From a virus: a DNA stretch of 60,395 nt. Of this stretch, positions 25,430 to 32,628 are shown piece after piece. The stretch is taken from positions 1 to 60,395 of IMG/VR virus record IMGVR_UViG_3300032116_000204; one strand, written 5' to 3'. The position numbers and the translations under genes were made by a program. Position 1 is the stretch's first letter, and every line of letters starts with the position of its first letter. The notes under the pieces were generated by a model. The model did not search any database. It saw nothing but the letters and a program-made list of their open reading frames with translations, and had not been told where the DNA came from.

Positions 25430-27861
25430 GTGATGAAGTAGTTGGCGTTGCGGACGTGGTTGACATCCAGCCCGCCCAATGTAGGGCGAGCGGATAGTTT
25501 CTGTAGCACATCTGGGGGCAGCTGTTGCAGAAGTTCATCTGCCAGCAGCGTGAACCAGTCGGTGGAGTACAGGTCAGCGAAGGAGTTGCGGACACAATCC
25601 CTCACCGTCTCCATCTCAGCGGCAGTCGTGGCGAAGCAGTCGTGGATCCCTCCCAAATTGCGCACCCCAGCGTGGAATGCAGTGATCGTGGCGAACGCCA
25701 TGTGGCTGGCGTCCAGCGAGTGGATGACGTTAGGGCTGAGGCCATTGCCCATCCGCTTGGGGTTGAGCCCCTTGGGGATGTGGTTGGTGAGCAGCTCCAT
25801 CGGCACAGACGACAGGTGGTACAGGCGGATGCGTGTACCCGTGAAGTCCATGTACTTGTGGTGGACGTGCAGCCCTGATGGCGACGTCCAGTGCAGGTCG
25901 ATGCCTGCCTCCCCTGCCAGCTGGCCCACCCTCTTCAGCCAGGTCATGGCCTCCTTGGCCGGGGCGATCAGCTTGCTGGTCTCCCGGTACAGGATCGTGG
26001 CCATGTAGTGCATAGCTGCCATGGCCCCCTTCTTGAAGCACCAGCCATCGCTGCCATAGAGCTCGAGCGTGCGCTCGAAGGCCCACTGCTGGCAGAAGTG
26101 GAACACCGCCTGGCGGGTGGCTGAGTAGGGCAGGGTCATCACCACCGGCTTGGCCAGGGTGCGATCAGGCTGCAGCTGCAACCAGCTCTGGGCATGCGGG
26201 TCACCAGCTGCTGCGTCGTTGCGCAATAGCTCGAGCACCTGGGCCAGCACTGCGGTGTAGATGTCCTGCGGTGTCTCGCTGGACTTCAGGTTCACCAGCT
26301 CTGCCATCTCCTCACTGCGCAGCAATGCGGCGTAGTGCTGGATTCCGCTGCAGGTGCAGTCCAGAACGACAGGCAGGTGGCTGATGTAGCCGTAGCCATG
26401 GGCGCTGAACTGCTGGTACTCACGGCAGAAAGCGAGGAACTGCCAGGGGTCGGAAGCCTTGGTCCACCAGTCGGCATAGCCCCATGGGTCACGGCCTGCC
26501 GCCTCGATCTGCAGCTGGTGCTGATGCACCCAGTCCAGTCGGGCCTGCCAGGTCAGCTTGCTGTGGCCGAACAGGTTGGCGCCATGCACCCGCAGCCAGT
26601 CGGCCTCCCGCTCGGTGCGGATGGGCGTGCCATTGGCGAACAGCAGCAGGCCACGGCCCACGTCGTTGCCCTGTGGGTTCACGAACGGGGGTCGGTAGTA
26701 ATACCTACCCCTGAAATCCAACTGCATGGGGAAGTACATGGCTGGCTCCTCGAGGAACCGGCGTGCAATCCACAGCTGCTTGGCCGTCACGATGCGGCGG
26801 TTACGACTGCGGTCGTTCTGTTCATGCAGCTGCCTGGCGTTGAACTTCCAGGCCGCCACGTCGGGGTGGTCATCAGGCAGGTGCTTGGGATAGGGCGGGA
26901 TCTCGTACCCCTCCCGTGGCAGCAGGCACCCGATGCCCAGGCTCTTGTCCCATGCGTGCTGCACCTGCTCGAGCAGCCAGCCGTTGATCCGATAGGCGAC
27001 CGTCTGCTGCAAGTTGGCAGCCACAACGAAGGCCTCGTCCCCGGTGCAGTGCTCGGCTGCCTCTTCGTTCCCGCTCTTGAGCAGGGTGTTGAAGGGAACC
27101 TCAGTGAAGTAGCCCCCCTCGTATGGGTTCAGCCAGTCCCTGGGCGGCAGCACCATGGGCAGGGAGAAGGGACACAGCGCCTTCTGTGTCTCCTCCACCT
27201 GGCGGATCCATTCCATGCAGGCCTGCGTGGCACGCACGCACTTCACCCTGCGGCCGGTGCCGGAGTCGAGGAACAGCTCGATCAGTCCGGTGTGCTCGGC
27301 CACCAGGTGGATGAGGAACACGCCAGTCGACAGCCGCTCCTGTGGAGTCCAGGCCACGGTGTTCTGCATGCGACGCACGTCGGCCTGCTTGTGGGTCAGG
27401 CGACCACGCACCTTGGCGTGGTGCTTGCGCTCCCACACGGTGGCCCGGGCCAGCATGGTCTCCATCCACAGCATGTCTGCCAGGTGGTAGGCCAGGGCAT
27501 GCAGCTTGGTGGTGTGGGTGATCTGGTCGAGCACCACCCGGGCAGCAGTGGCCGCGGCCTTCTTGGGTGACAGCTGCAGCAGCGGGCCCAGGTAGGCATA
27601 GGTCCGGCCTGCCTTGCCCTGCTCCATCTGGCGGCGGTGATGGGCCAGCACGCCCACCACCTTGTCGACACCCACTGCAGTCAGGGCCTCCCCGTACTTG
27701 GAGAGGGACTCCATGCGTGCAGCCCTGCGGTTGTTGGTGATCAGCTCCTGTCGATCAGCCCCCAGCTGGAACATCTCAGCCTCGAGGGCCAGCTGATCAG
27801 CCTCCTCTCGGCAACAAGATGGAGATGGGGACGCGCGGATCACGTCCGATTGGTTGGTCAT
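25426..27861 (-). CDS. DNA-dependent RNA polymerase, single-subunit T7 type
   Basis: An 811-residue polymerase (T7: 883). Catalytic landmarks are in order: motif A with LDCTCSGIQHYAALLR near residue 500 (catalytic Asp), the O-helix region KPVVMTLPYSATRQAVF near 570-585, and motif C with VIHSLDASHMAF near 709 and GIHDCFAT near 738 (second catalytic Asp). It would transcribe the middle and late genes from phage-specific promoters. It is the first gene of the left cassette, directly after the attachment core. The N-terminal domain appears shorter than in T7. Confidence 0.95.
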   Translation of the reverse strand: MTNQSDVIRASPSPSCCREEADQLALEAEMFQLGADRQELITNNRRAARMESLSKYGEALTAVGVDKVVGVLAHHRRQMEQGKAGRTYAYLGPLLQLSPKKAAATAARVVLDQITHTTKLHALAYHLADMLWMETMLARATVWERKHHAKVRGRLTHKQADVRRMQNTVAWTPQERLSTGVFLIHLVAEHTGLIELFLDSGTGRRVKCVRATQACMEWIRQVEETQKALCPFSLPMVLPPRDWLNPYEGGYFTEVPFNTLLKSGNEEAAEHCTGDEAFVVAANLQQTVAYRINGWLLEQVQHAWDKSLGIGCLLPREGYEIPPYPKHLPDDHPDVAAWKFNARQLHEQNDRSRNRRIVTAKQLWIARRFLEEPAMYFPMQLDFRGRYYYRPPFVNPQGNDVGRGLLLFANGTPIRTEREADWLRVHGANLFGHSKLTWQARLDWVHQHQLQIEAAGRDPWGYADWWTKASDPWQFLAFCREYQQFSAHGYGYISHLPVVLDCTCSGIQHYAALLRSEEMAELVNLKSSETPQDIYTAVLAQVLELLRNDAAAGDPHAQSWLQLQPDRTLAKPVVMTLPYSATRQAVFHFCQQWAFERTLELYGSDGWCFKKGAMAAMHYMATILYRETSKLIAPAKEAMTWLKRVGQLAGEAGIDLHWTSPSGLHVHHKYMDFTGTRIRLYHLSSVPMELLTNHIPKGLNPKRMGNGLSPNVIHSLDASHMAFATITAFHAGVRNLGGIHDCFATTAAEMETVRDCVRNSFADLYSTDWFTLLADELLQQLPPDVLQKLSARPTLGGLDVNHVRNANYFIT

Positions 27862-27913
27862 TCCCGTGGAAAATCATGGAGTTAGGGAATGACGAGAGGT
27901 TCAGTGGAGCCCG

Positions 27914-27961
27914 GGTCTCATAATCCGTTGGTGCCGGGTTCGACTCCCGGGGGGCCCACCA
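27914..27961 (+). other. Probable attachment core: 3' half of a CAT-anticodon tRNA
   Basis: On the plus strand the sequence from CTCATAA (anticodon loop, anticodon CAT) to the terminal CCA forms a normal T arm (CCGGG / CCCGG with loop TTCGACT), 3' acceptor strand GGGGCCC, discriminator A and CCA. The 5' half is absent: the bases before the anticodon loop do not pair with TCCGT after it, and no D arm or 5' acceptor GGGCCCC is present. It is therefore not a functional tRNA but an integration core lying 40 bp from the integrase, as in integrase-bearing cyanopodoviruses. The host gene would be a tRNA-Met or tRNA-Ile(CAT). Confidence 0.8.
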
Positions 27962-28000
27962 AAACTCCCGCCGAATCAGGCACTTAGCTGTGCCCACTTT

Positions 28001-29080
28001 TTACACAGTGACCCGCTCCGCAACAGATGTTGCAGACGTCGCAACATGCTGCGCATGGGGGATGACGGTCCCCTGGAGCACGTTGATCGCATCACGCAGT
28101 TCACGCTGCGACAGGTGTGCGTACTTCTCAGTCACCTGGATGGAGCTGTGACCAAGGATCTTCTGCACCACGTACAGGCTGACGCCTGACTGCACCAGGC
28201 GGGTGGCGCAGGTGTGGCGCAGTGCATGGGGTACGAACTGGTCGTCATCGTCCAGCCCCATTGCAGAGCGGGCACGGTCCCAGTAGTACCGCAGGGTCTC
28301 GCGGGTCAGGTTGAAGAACACCAGGCCCCGGCTGGCAGCACACCGTCCAGACACGATGTCCCGCACCCTGGTGGTCATCGGCACTGAGCGGGGCAGGTCG
28401 CCCTTGTTCTGCCAGATGGAGATGATGTTCTCCCGCAGGTCCACGTCCTTCACCTGCAGGGCCAGCAGTTCACCGACCCTCATGCCTGTGTCGAGCAGGA
28501 CAGTGATGGCCTCGAGCACAGGGGCCTGCTTCCACTGGATCATCAGGCTGGCCAGCAGCTGCTCCTCCTCCTGCGTCAGGTACCGGATCCGGTGAGTGGG
28601 TTCCGGTTGACGGATCAGGCGTGGCTTCTTGATGCAGCCGCCCCGCTCCTCGGCATCAGTGAACATGGCCGACAGGCTGGCCAGCTTGCGGTTGATGGTG
28701 CCCGAGCTGTTGCCCTTCTTGCGCAGGTGCTTGACGAACTCATCGATGTCACCGACCTGGATGGAATCCAGGGTGCGATCACCGCCGAAGAACGACACAG
28801 CATCCCGTGCATTGCGGGCTGCCTTCACTTCGTTCTTGGTGTCCCGCCACCGCATCTCCAGCGTGGTGTCGTAGGCCTTCTTCAGGGTCCAGCTGCCAGG
28901 GTTGGCCGCGGCCTCCCGCTTGATCACTGCGCCCCGCATCTCGGCCTCGATCTGAAGCCGACCGACCACGGCCTCCTCGTGGGATTTGTACGTGGCAGTG
29001 CGGCGCTCGCCCTGCACGGTGACATCAACCAGGTAGCTGGCACCACGTTTCCTGATGCCATCTCGCGTTCTGTTACTCAT
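28001..29080 (-). CDS. int: Tyrosine-type site-specific integrase
   Basis: A 359-residue tyrosine recombinase. An N-terminal SAM-like DNA-binding domain contains SIQVGDIDEFVKHLRKKG. The catalytic domain has the first Arg in TGMRVGELLAL (residue ~200), HALRHTCATRL (HxxR, ~284), GHSSIQVTEKYAHL with the conserved His (~310) and the nucleophilic Tyr (~321). It would integrate the phage at the tRNA whose 3' half lies 40 bp past its stop. It begins ~125 bp downstream of the last early gene, a gap that may hold its own promoter. Confidence 0.96.
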   Translation of the reverse strand: MSNRTRDGIRKRGASYLVDVTVQGERRTATYKSHEEAVVGRLQIEAEMRGAVIKREAAANPGSWTLKKAYDTTLEMRWRDTKNEVKAARNARDAVSFFGGDRTLDSIQVGDIDEFVKHLRKKGNSSGTINRKLASLSAMFTDAEERGGCIKKPRLIRQPEPTHRIRYLTQEEEQLLASLMIQWKQAPVLEAITVLLDTGMRVGELLALQVKDVDLRENIISIWQNKGDLPRSVPMTTRVRDIVSGRCAASRGLVFFNLTRETLRYYWDRARSAMGLDDDDQFVPHALRHTCATRLVQSGVSLYVVQKILGHSSIQVTEKYAHLSQRELRDAINVLQGTVIPHAQHVATSATSVAERVTV

Positions 29081-29204
29081 CGCTTTGTCTCTTAGTCGTT
29101 AGCTGCCCTACTGGGAGGCGTACTTTCCAGTCACACCTTGACTGTGCGGTAACGATAGACATTATGACTCCAGGACTAGGAGACACAGGCCCGTTAGTTT
29201 ACAT
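29081..29204 (-). promoter_or_regulatory. Integrase leader region
   Basis: A 124-bp gap between an early gene and the integrase ATG, long for this region. It includes AT-richer sequence (TCATAATG on the minus strand), which could serve as a -10 element, but no convincing -35 is visible. A host-sigma-like TTGACT occurs at 29138-29143 on the plus strand. I see no gene here. Confidence 0.3.
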
Positions 29205-29522
29205 TTACTCGTTGCGTTTGCGCCACGCAGCCAGCCATCCCAGCTTGACCAAGGCCTTGCTTGGCTCAGAGAACTCGTGCTCAAAGGTGGCCAGCCATTC
29301 CTCAAAAGCCTTGTCTCGCAGGACTTTCGGGTCCTCCTGTTCTATCGGTGGGTTGGATGGGCAGTATGTCCAGTGCGTTGATTCGCTGTACAAAGGGTGA
29401 GTCCAGGCGCTCGAGTGCCATCCAAACTTGGGGTGGAAGTACAGCACCTTGCCCTGGTCGTTCGCATCAGCGTGCTCCGGCTTGGTGCGGCGCAGGTCGT
29501 AGACGTTCTCTGGTAAATCCAT
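29205..29522 (-). CDS. Early protein, DUF551-like pattern
   Basis: A 105-residue protein starting MDLPENVYDLRRTKPEHAD. The middle (VLYFHPKFGWHSSAWTH, then THWTYCPSNPP) follows the pattern of small phage proteins of the DUF551 type, in which a VLVY...THWxxLPxPP motif occurs. The assignment is tentative. It is the early gene nearest the integrase; its ATG is preceded by two copies of the ACCCACCA leader motif. Function unknown. Confidence 0.6.
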   Translation of the reverse strand: MDLPENVYDLRRTKPEHADANDQGKVLYFHPKFGWHSSAWTHPLYSESTHWTYCPSNPPIEQEDPKVLRDKAFEEWLATFEHEFSEPSKALVKLGWLAAWRKRNE

Positions 29523-29549
29523 GATGTGTGGTGGGTGATTGTTGGTGGG

Positions 29550-29789
29550 TCAGGCCTTGCCGATCACTTCAATCGACACGGCCTGGGGGTAGCGATTGCC
29601 TGCAAACTTGGCAGCCTCTCGCTTATTTGCTGCACGGATCAGCTCCTTCATCGGCTTGTTGCCGGGGAACACGACGAGCACCCGGTACAGGGGCACATCC
29701 TTGCTGGTTCGGCTGATGCCTTCACCCAGGTTGGGTGCGCTCTCCTCATTCCAGTGCAGCGTGAAGCTGCAGTCCCTGCCTCTCTTCAC
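29550..29789 (-). CDS. Early hypothetical protein (GTG start)
   Basis: A 79-residue protein starting at GTG, which overlaps the upstream stop as GTGA, supporting translational coupling. The sequence (RTSKDVPLYRVLVVFPGN, then KREAAKFAGNRYPQAVSIEVIGKA) looks like a compact alpha/beta domain with no known motif. Function unknown. Confidence 0.6.
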   Translation of the reverse strand: MKRGRDCSFTLHWNEESAPNLGEGISRTSKDVPLYRVLVVFPGNKPMKELIRAANKREAAKFAGNRYPQAVSIEVIGKA

Positions 29790-29944
29790 CAGCCCTGCTC
29801 CGCATACTTCTGATGCAGGCCGGTGTACGTGCCCTTGAGCGGGTGCCCATTGGGCAGGTGCTTGCGTCCATCGAGAAAGTACAGCCGGTCAAGGCGCTCC
29901 ATGCGGGCCTCGTCTTCCTTTCTCCATTCAGGCTGGTAGGTCAT
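29786..29944 (-). CDS. Early small hypothetical protein
   Basis: A 52-residue protein (MTYQPEWRKEDEARMERLDR onset, then FLDGRKHLPNGHPLKGTYTG) lying in tight register between neighbouring early genes. It starts 6 bp after the upstream stop and ends in a GTGA overlap with the next gene. Charged, no membrane segment. Function unknown. Confidence 0.6.
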   Translation of the reverse strand: MTYQPEWRKEDEARMERLDRLYFLDGRKHLPNGHPLKGTYTGLHQKYAEQGW

Positions 29945-29950
29945 GGGTCC

Positions 29951-30232
29951 TCAGAAGGGCGAGCCATCCTTGCGCAGCTGCTCGGAAATGAGCAGTGCAT
30001 ACCCGGCGATGTCATCCCAGTGGTCGCAGTGATTGGGGTCGCCAGCCACCACGCGTCCGATCTTGTGGAAGATCATGTCGACTGCCTCCTGCATGGAGTA
30101 GTTCAGCTCACGGCCCTGGTCCAGCATGTGCTGGTTCAACACAGCCTTCAGTTCCTGGGTGACGGTGGCGTGGATCTCGAATGCGCCGTGCGTTTTCTCA
30201 CGCTCGGCCAACACGTTCTTGATGTCAGTCAT
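29951..30232 (-). CDS. Early protein with THG...HWDDIAGYA signature (DUF6378-like)
   Basis: A 93-residue protein with EREKTHGAFEIHATVTQELK and a later HCDHWDDIAGYALLISEQLR. This REKTHG...DHWxDIAGYAxL pattern marks a family widespread in phages (I believe DUF6378), often found with nucleotide-metabolism or early genes; its biochemical role is not established. It overlaps the upstream gene by 4 bp (ATGA). Confidence 0.75.
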   Translation of the reverse strand: MTDIKNVLAEREKTHGAFEIHATVTQELKAVLNQHMLDQGRELNYSMQEAVDMIFHKIGRVVAGDPNHCDHWDDIAGYALLISEQLRKDGSPF

Positions 30233-30519
30233 GCTGCTTCCTTGGGTGGTTGGTTGAGGAATCGTTGAGCCTGCTGCCGATCCCGCCTGCCACGTTCAGT
30301 GAGGGTGAATCCGCCACTGGATGGACGCACCAGGCTGGCCTGCTGCAGGATCTTCAGCTGTTCGTTGGTCGCATCCACGTACCAGTCCTGATCCCTGGTG
30401 AGGAACTTGGTGCGGCACTTGTCCATCAGGGCATTGCGATCAAGGGGCAGGGGATAGCTGCCGTACATGGCAGTCAGCAGCTCACTGCGCAGCACTGCCA
30501 TCGCATGCGTGTCACTCAT
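30229..30519 (-). CDS. Early protein, winged-helix-like
   Basis: A 96-residue protein starting at the ATG that lies just inside the upstream gene's end (MSDTHAMAVLRSELLTAMYG). The C-terminal half (NEQLKILQQASLVRPSSGGFTLTERGRR) has the helix-turn-wing look of a small winged helix: a recognition helix, then a beta hairpin with FTLTERG. It is a candidate DNA-binding early regulator, but this rests on pattern only. Confidence 0.6.
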   Translation of the reverse strand: MSDTHAMAVLRSELLTAMYGSYPLPLDRNALMDKCRTKFLTRDQDWYVDATNEQLKILQQASLVRPSSGGFTLTERGRRDRQQAQRFLNQPPKEAA

Positions 30520-30760
30520 CTGCCTGCTCCTGCTTGGGGTGGTACACGCACATGCCGCTGTCCTGCTGGGCCTGCAGCTTCGTGTAGTAGTCCGCAATCT
30601 CAGCCTCCTCGTTGCCGGGTTCGGCCAACACATTGAGTGCATGCCGGGCCCAGGCCGCGGCGATCACGGCTGCCTGGTTGTTGGGCTGGACGCCGTAGCT
30701 GTCCTGCCACCAGTCTCGATACAGCTGCATCAGTTGCAGCTCACTTGGTTCGGTGTTCAT
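30512..30760 (-). CDS. Early hypothetical protein
   Basis: An 82-residue acidic helical protein (ELQLMQLYRDWWQDSYGVQP, AAWARHALNVLAEPGNEEAE). No motif recognised. It overlaps the next early gene by 8 bp. Upstream is a purine-poor leader with CACTCACCCTCC, followed by TTCTACCT before the ATG. Confidence 0.6.
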   Translation of the reverse strand: MNTEPSELQLMQLYRDWWQDSYGVQPNNQAAVIAAAWARHALNVLAEPGNEEAEIADYYTKLQAQQDSGMCVYHPKQEQADE

Positions 30761-30866
30761 AGGTAGAAGGAGGGTGAGTGATGGTCGGGCTCATCATGTG
30801 AGCCACTGCACCCAGGGACCACACGACGATGGCCCAGGTGCACAGATCAGAAATGCTCTTGTTCAT
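30741..30866 (-). CDS. Possible small membrane protein
   Basis: A 41-residue frame (MNKSISDLCTWAIVVWSLGA onset) with one predicted membrane segment of ~18 residues. It overlaps both neighbours by 20 bp. No good ribosome-binding site is visible, so the call is weak; the hydrophobic profile is the main support. Confidence 0.35.
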   Translation of the reverse strand: MNKSISDLCTWAIVVWSLGAVAHMMSPTITHPPSTYEHRTK

Positions 30867-31026
30867 CGAGGTCATCAAACACGGTGCGAGCGTGGCCACA
30901 CAGCTCTCTGTCTTGCTCGGGGGTCCATCGCCGGGCCAGCTGCCGGAGGTCGGCGGCTAGGTCCGGGTGGCCAGCTGCGAACAGTCGGACTGATGCCTTG
31001 ATCAATAGGCGGTTGGGTTGCTGCAT
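30847..31026 (-). CDS. Early small hypothetical protein
   Basis: A 59-residue protein starting MQQPNRLLIKASVRLFAAGH; the start is immediately preceded by the ACCCACC leader motif, which argues for this ATG rather than a longer frame. The rest is helical and charged (LRQLARRWTPEQDRELCGHAR). Function unknown. Confidence 0.55.
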   Translation of the reverse strand: MQQPNRLLIKASVRLFAAGHPDLAADLRQLARRWTPEQDRELCGHARTVFDDLDEQEHF

Positions 31027-31042
31027 GGTGGGTGATTGGCGG

Positions 31043-31079
31043 GGCCAGCATGCCGCCCCCAATGGGAGCGGCGCTGGCC
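31043..31079. repeat. Very stable intergenic hairpin
   Basis: Nested inverted repeat between two early genes: outer arms GGCCAGC / GCTGGCC and inner arms GCCGCCCCC / GGGAGCGGC (one wobble) with an AAT loop and a 2-nt bulge, together about 16 bp. There is no T-run after it on the minus strand, so it looks more like an RNA-processing or pause hairpin than a terminator. Confidence 0.6.
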
Positions 31080-31092
31080 TTGTTGTGTTTTG

Positions 31093-31284
31093 TCAGGTCT
31101 GCCAGCCCCACTCCTCGCCGTCGCGGATTGCTTCGGCAATGGAGAGGACGTCTAGCCTTGCCGCCTCTTCATACCAGGCGCGGTAGGCGTCCAGCTCGGG
31201 GCGGTTGCTGCATCGCAGGCAGTGGGCCGACGTGGTGTCGATCTCACCGCAGTAAAGGGAGCGGCAGAGCAGCGGGTACTGCAT
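31093..31284 (-). CDS. Early small cysteine-rich protein
   Basis: A 63-residue protein with CRSLYCGE and HCLRCSNRPE near the start, spaced like a small zinc ribbon, followed by an acidic helical tail (EEAARLDVLSIAEAIRDGEE). It could bind metal and nucleic acid or protein. It starts downstream of a copy of the TGTGGTGGGT/ACCCACCACA leader module. Function unknown. Confidence 0.6.
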   Translation of the reverse strand: MQYPLLCRSLYCGEIDTTSAHCLRCSNRPELDAYRAWYEEAARLDVLSIAEAIRDGEEWGWQT

Positions 31285-31295
31285 GGTTCTTTGGT

Positions 31296-31357
31296 TGTGG
31301 TGGGTGCGCTGGTGAGCCCAGCAGAGAGGGGCCGGAGCCCCTCAGTGATGGGGTCAA
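31296..31357. repeat. Early-region leader/hairpin module, copy A
   Basis: Intergenic module that on the plus strand runs from TGTGGTGGGT through GGTGAGCCCAGCAG to a perfect hairpin GAGGGGC-CGGA-GCCCCTC and then GATGGGGTCAA. A closely similar module occurs at 31805-31870. A second stem, CCCGCCC-TGGT-GGGCGGG, follows at 31368-31385 and resembles 32307-32343. Confidence 0.65.
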
Positions 31358-31395
31358 GCCTCACCTACCCGCCCTGGTGGGCGGGAGCGGCGAGG

Positions 31396-31530
31396 TCAGG
31401 GTGCAGGCCTGGCGTAGGGCTGCGTACCGGTGTGGGTCACCGGCTGGGATACCAGCTCGTGTAGAGCTGATGTCCAGAGAAAGGCTGACCCTGCAATCAG
31501 GATCAGCCCCATCAGAGAGCGGCTCAGCAT
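31396..31530 (-). CDS. Early small membrane protein
   Basis: A 44-residue protein (MLSRSLMGLILIAGSAFLWT onset) with one clear N-terminal membrane segment and a short polar tail. The ATG overlaps the upstream stop as TGATG, supporting that it is translated. Small early membrane proteins of this kind are common in T7-like phages and often act on the host; the role here is unknown. Confidence 0.55.
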   Translation of the reverse strand: MLSRSLMGLILIAGSAFLWTSALHELVSQPVTHTGTQPYARPAP

Positions 31531-31796
31531 CAGATGCCCTCCTGGTAGAGCCAGTCCCGAACGTCGTTCGGGTGGGTAGCCCAGGCCTCGAGGGCAGCAG
31601 CCAGCATCGAGCACTCCAGGTAGCCGCAGGGCATGGCCCATAGGGCGCCGTCCTGCTCCAGGTTGCCGGTGAGGCTGAGGAACTTGGCGAAGGTGCTCGG
31701 CTGGCGGTTGTCTTCGTTGTCCGCCCAATCCCGCAGCCTCTCGACTGCGTAGAGGGCGTCTTCAACGGTGAGCCACTCTTGTTCTTTGGTTGTCAT
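31530..31796 (-). CDS. Early hypothetical protein
   Basis: An 88-residue protein starting MTTKEQEWLTVEDALYAVER, chosen because the ACCCACCACA leader lies just upstream. Acidic and helical with several Trp residues (RDWADNEDN, EAWATHPNDVRDWLY). It resembles no family I know. The next gene overlaps its end by 1 bp. Confidence 0.6.
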   Translation of the reverse strand: MTTKEQEWLTVEDALYAVERLRDWADNEDNRQPSTFAKFLSLTGNLEQDGALWAMPCGYLECSMLAAALEAWATHPNDVRDWLYQEGI

Positions 31797-31804
31797 GGTG
31801 CAGA

Positions 31805-31870
31805 TGTGGTGGGTATCGCTACCGGTGAGGGCAGCAGGGAAGGGCCGAAGCCCCTCCGGGATGCCGTCAA
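31805..31870. repeat. Early-region leader/hairpin module, copy B
   Basis: Second copy of the module at 31296-31357: TGTGGTGGGT, GGTGAGGGCAGCAGGGA, hairpin GGGC-CGAA-GCCC, then GATGCCGTCAA. It sits between two early genes and touches the stop codon of the upstream one. The conservation of layout between unrelated genes suggests a functional RNA or DNA element. Confidence 0.65.
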
Positions 31871-32133
31871 TAACCCAGCCAGGTGAGCACTGCCTCAGCG
31901 TTGTAGACCGCCTGGAAGCCGTGGGCTTCGCAGTCATCTACCCAGCTGCGCAAGGTCTCGCCGTGGCCGTGGAGGATCGCCTCCAGGTCGCCCAGGCTGT
32001 AGCGCCCGGTGCGGCCTGCCCAGCTGAGCAGTGCCGCCTTGCTGTCCTGTAGCTCCTCTGCCACCTCCGCGGGATCGGTGACCCCGTATTCAGTGAGCAG
32101 GCGGGCGGCAGGCGCCATGGTTGCGCTTGTCAT
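31867..32133 (-). CDS. Early hypothetical protein
   Basis: An 88-residue protein starting MTSATMAPAARLLTEYGVTD; the ATG overlaps the upstream gene's stop as TGATG. Helical and acidic (EVAEELQDSKAALLSWAGR, SWVDDCEAHGFQAVYNAEAV). No motif recognised. Confidence 0.6.
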   Translation of the reverse strand: MTSATMAPAARLLTEYGVTDPAEVAEELQDSKAALLSWAGRTGRYSLGDLEAILHGHGETLRSWVDDCEAHGFQAVYNAEAVLTWLGY

Positions 32134-32285
32134 CACAGCAGCTCCAGCACAGCCACCAGGCCCAGGAGGGCGAGGAGGATGGCCTGGCGCTGCTGCAGGT
32201 CGCGGATGCGGTCGGCCTGGTAGTCGGCCAGCTCGCATGCCGCGGTGAGCACCTCCGCTTTGGAGGTGCGCTCGGTGATCTGCAT
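32133..32285 (-). CDS. First early gene: small coiled-coil/membrane protein
   Basis: A 50-residue protein (MQITERTSKAEVLTAACELA onset) with a helical N-terminus and a hydrophobic C-terminal segment (LLALLGLVAVLELL). It is the most upstream early gene next to the control region. Its stop overlaps the following start as TGATG, which supports it. Confidence 0.55.
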   Translation of the reverse strand: MQITERTSKAEVLTAACELADYQADRIRDLQQRQAILLALLGLVAVLELL

Positions 32286-32306
32286 TTGTCTAGGTGCGGG
32301 ATCCGC

Positions 32307-32343
32307 TCACCTACCGGCACTGGCGGGCCGGAGCGGCGGCGGT
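32307..32343. repeat. Early-region hairpin module, copy C
   Basis: TCACCTACCGGCACTGGCGG followed by GCCGGAGCGGCG resembles the sequence at 31360-31392 (same order with CCCGCCC-TGGT-GGGCGGG). The TGTGGTGGGT motif follows at 32343-32352. It would be transcribed in the leader of the first early gene. Confidence 0.5.
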
Positions 32344-32628
32344 GTGGTGGGTAGGCCTGGCTCTCGCCCTGCCTGCATCCACCCTAGCCACTACTGCTGG
32401 GGGCTGGGGATGGTGGGCCTGCCGGATTGTCGCAATCCGTTACATCCGGGGATGGTGCGCCCCTGTGCCCCCAGAGCCTGCCCCTGTCACCCGCCTGCGG
32501 CGCTCACCCAGGGCTCGCCTCTGTAGCCCCTCCCCGGGCCTCCTGGGCCCCTCTGGTGAGCCGGGGCGTTTCGGGGTCGATTGGGGTTGGTTTCGGTTGG
32601 GGCGGTGCACATTGCCCAGGCTCGTGGG

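Noticed and set aside
27841-27961. A functional tRNA gene at the integrase-polymerase junction
   Set aside because: Only the anticodon loop, T arm and 3' acceptor strand are present; no D arm, no matching 5' acceptor or anticodon-stem strand. It is an attachment core, not a tRNA.
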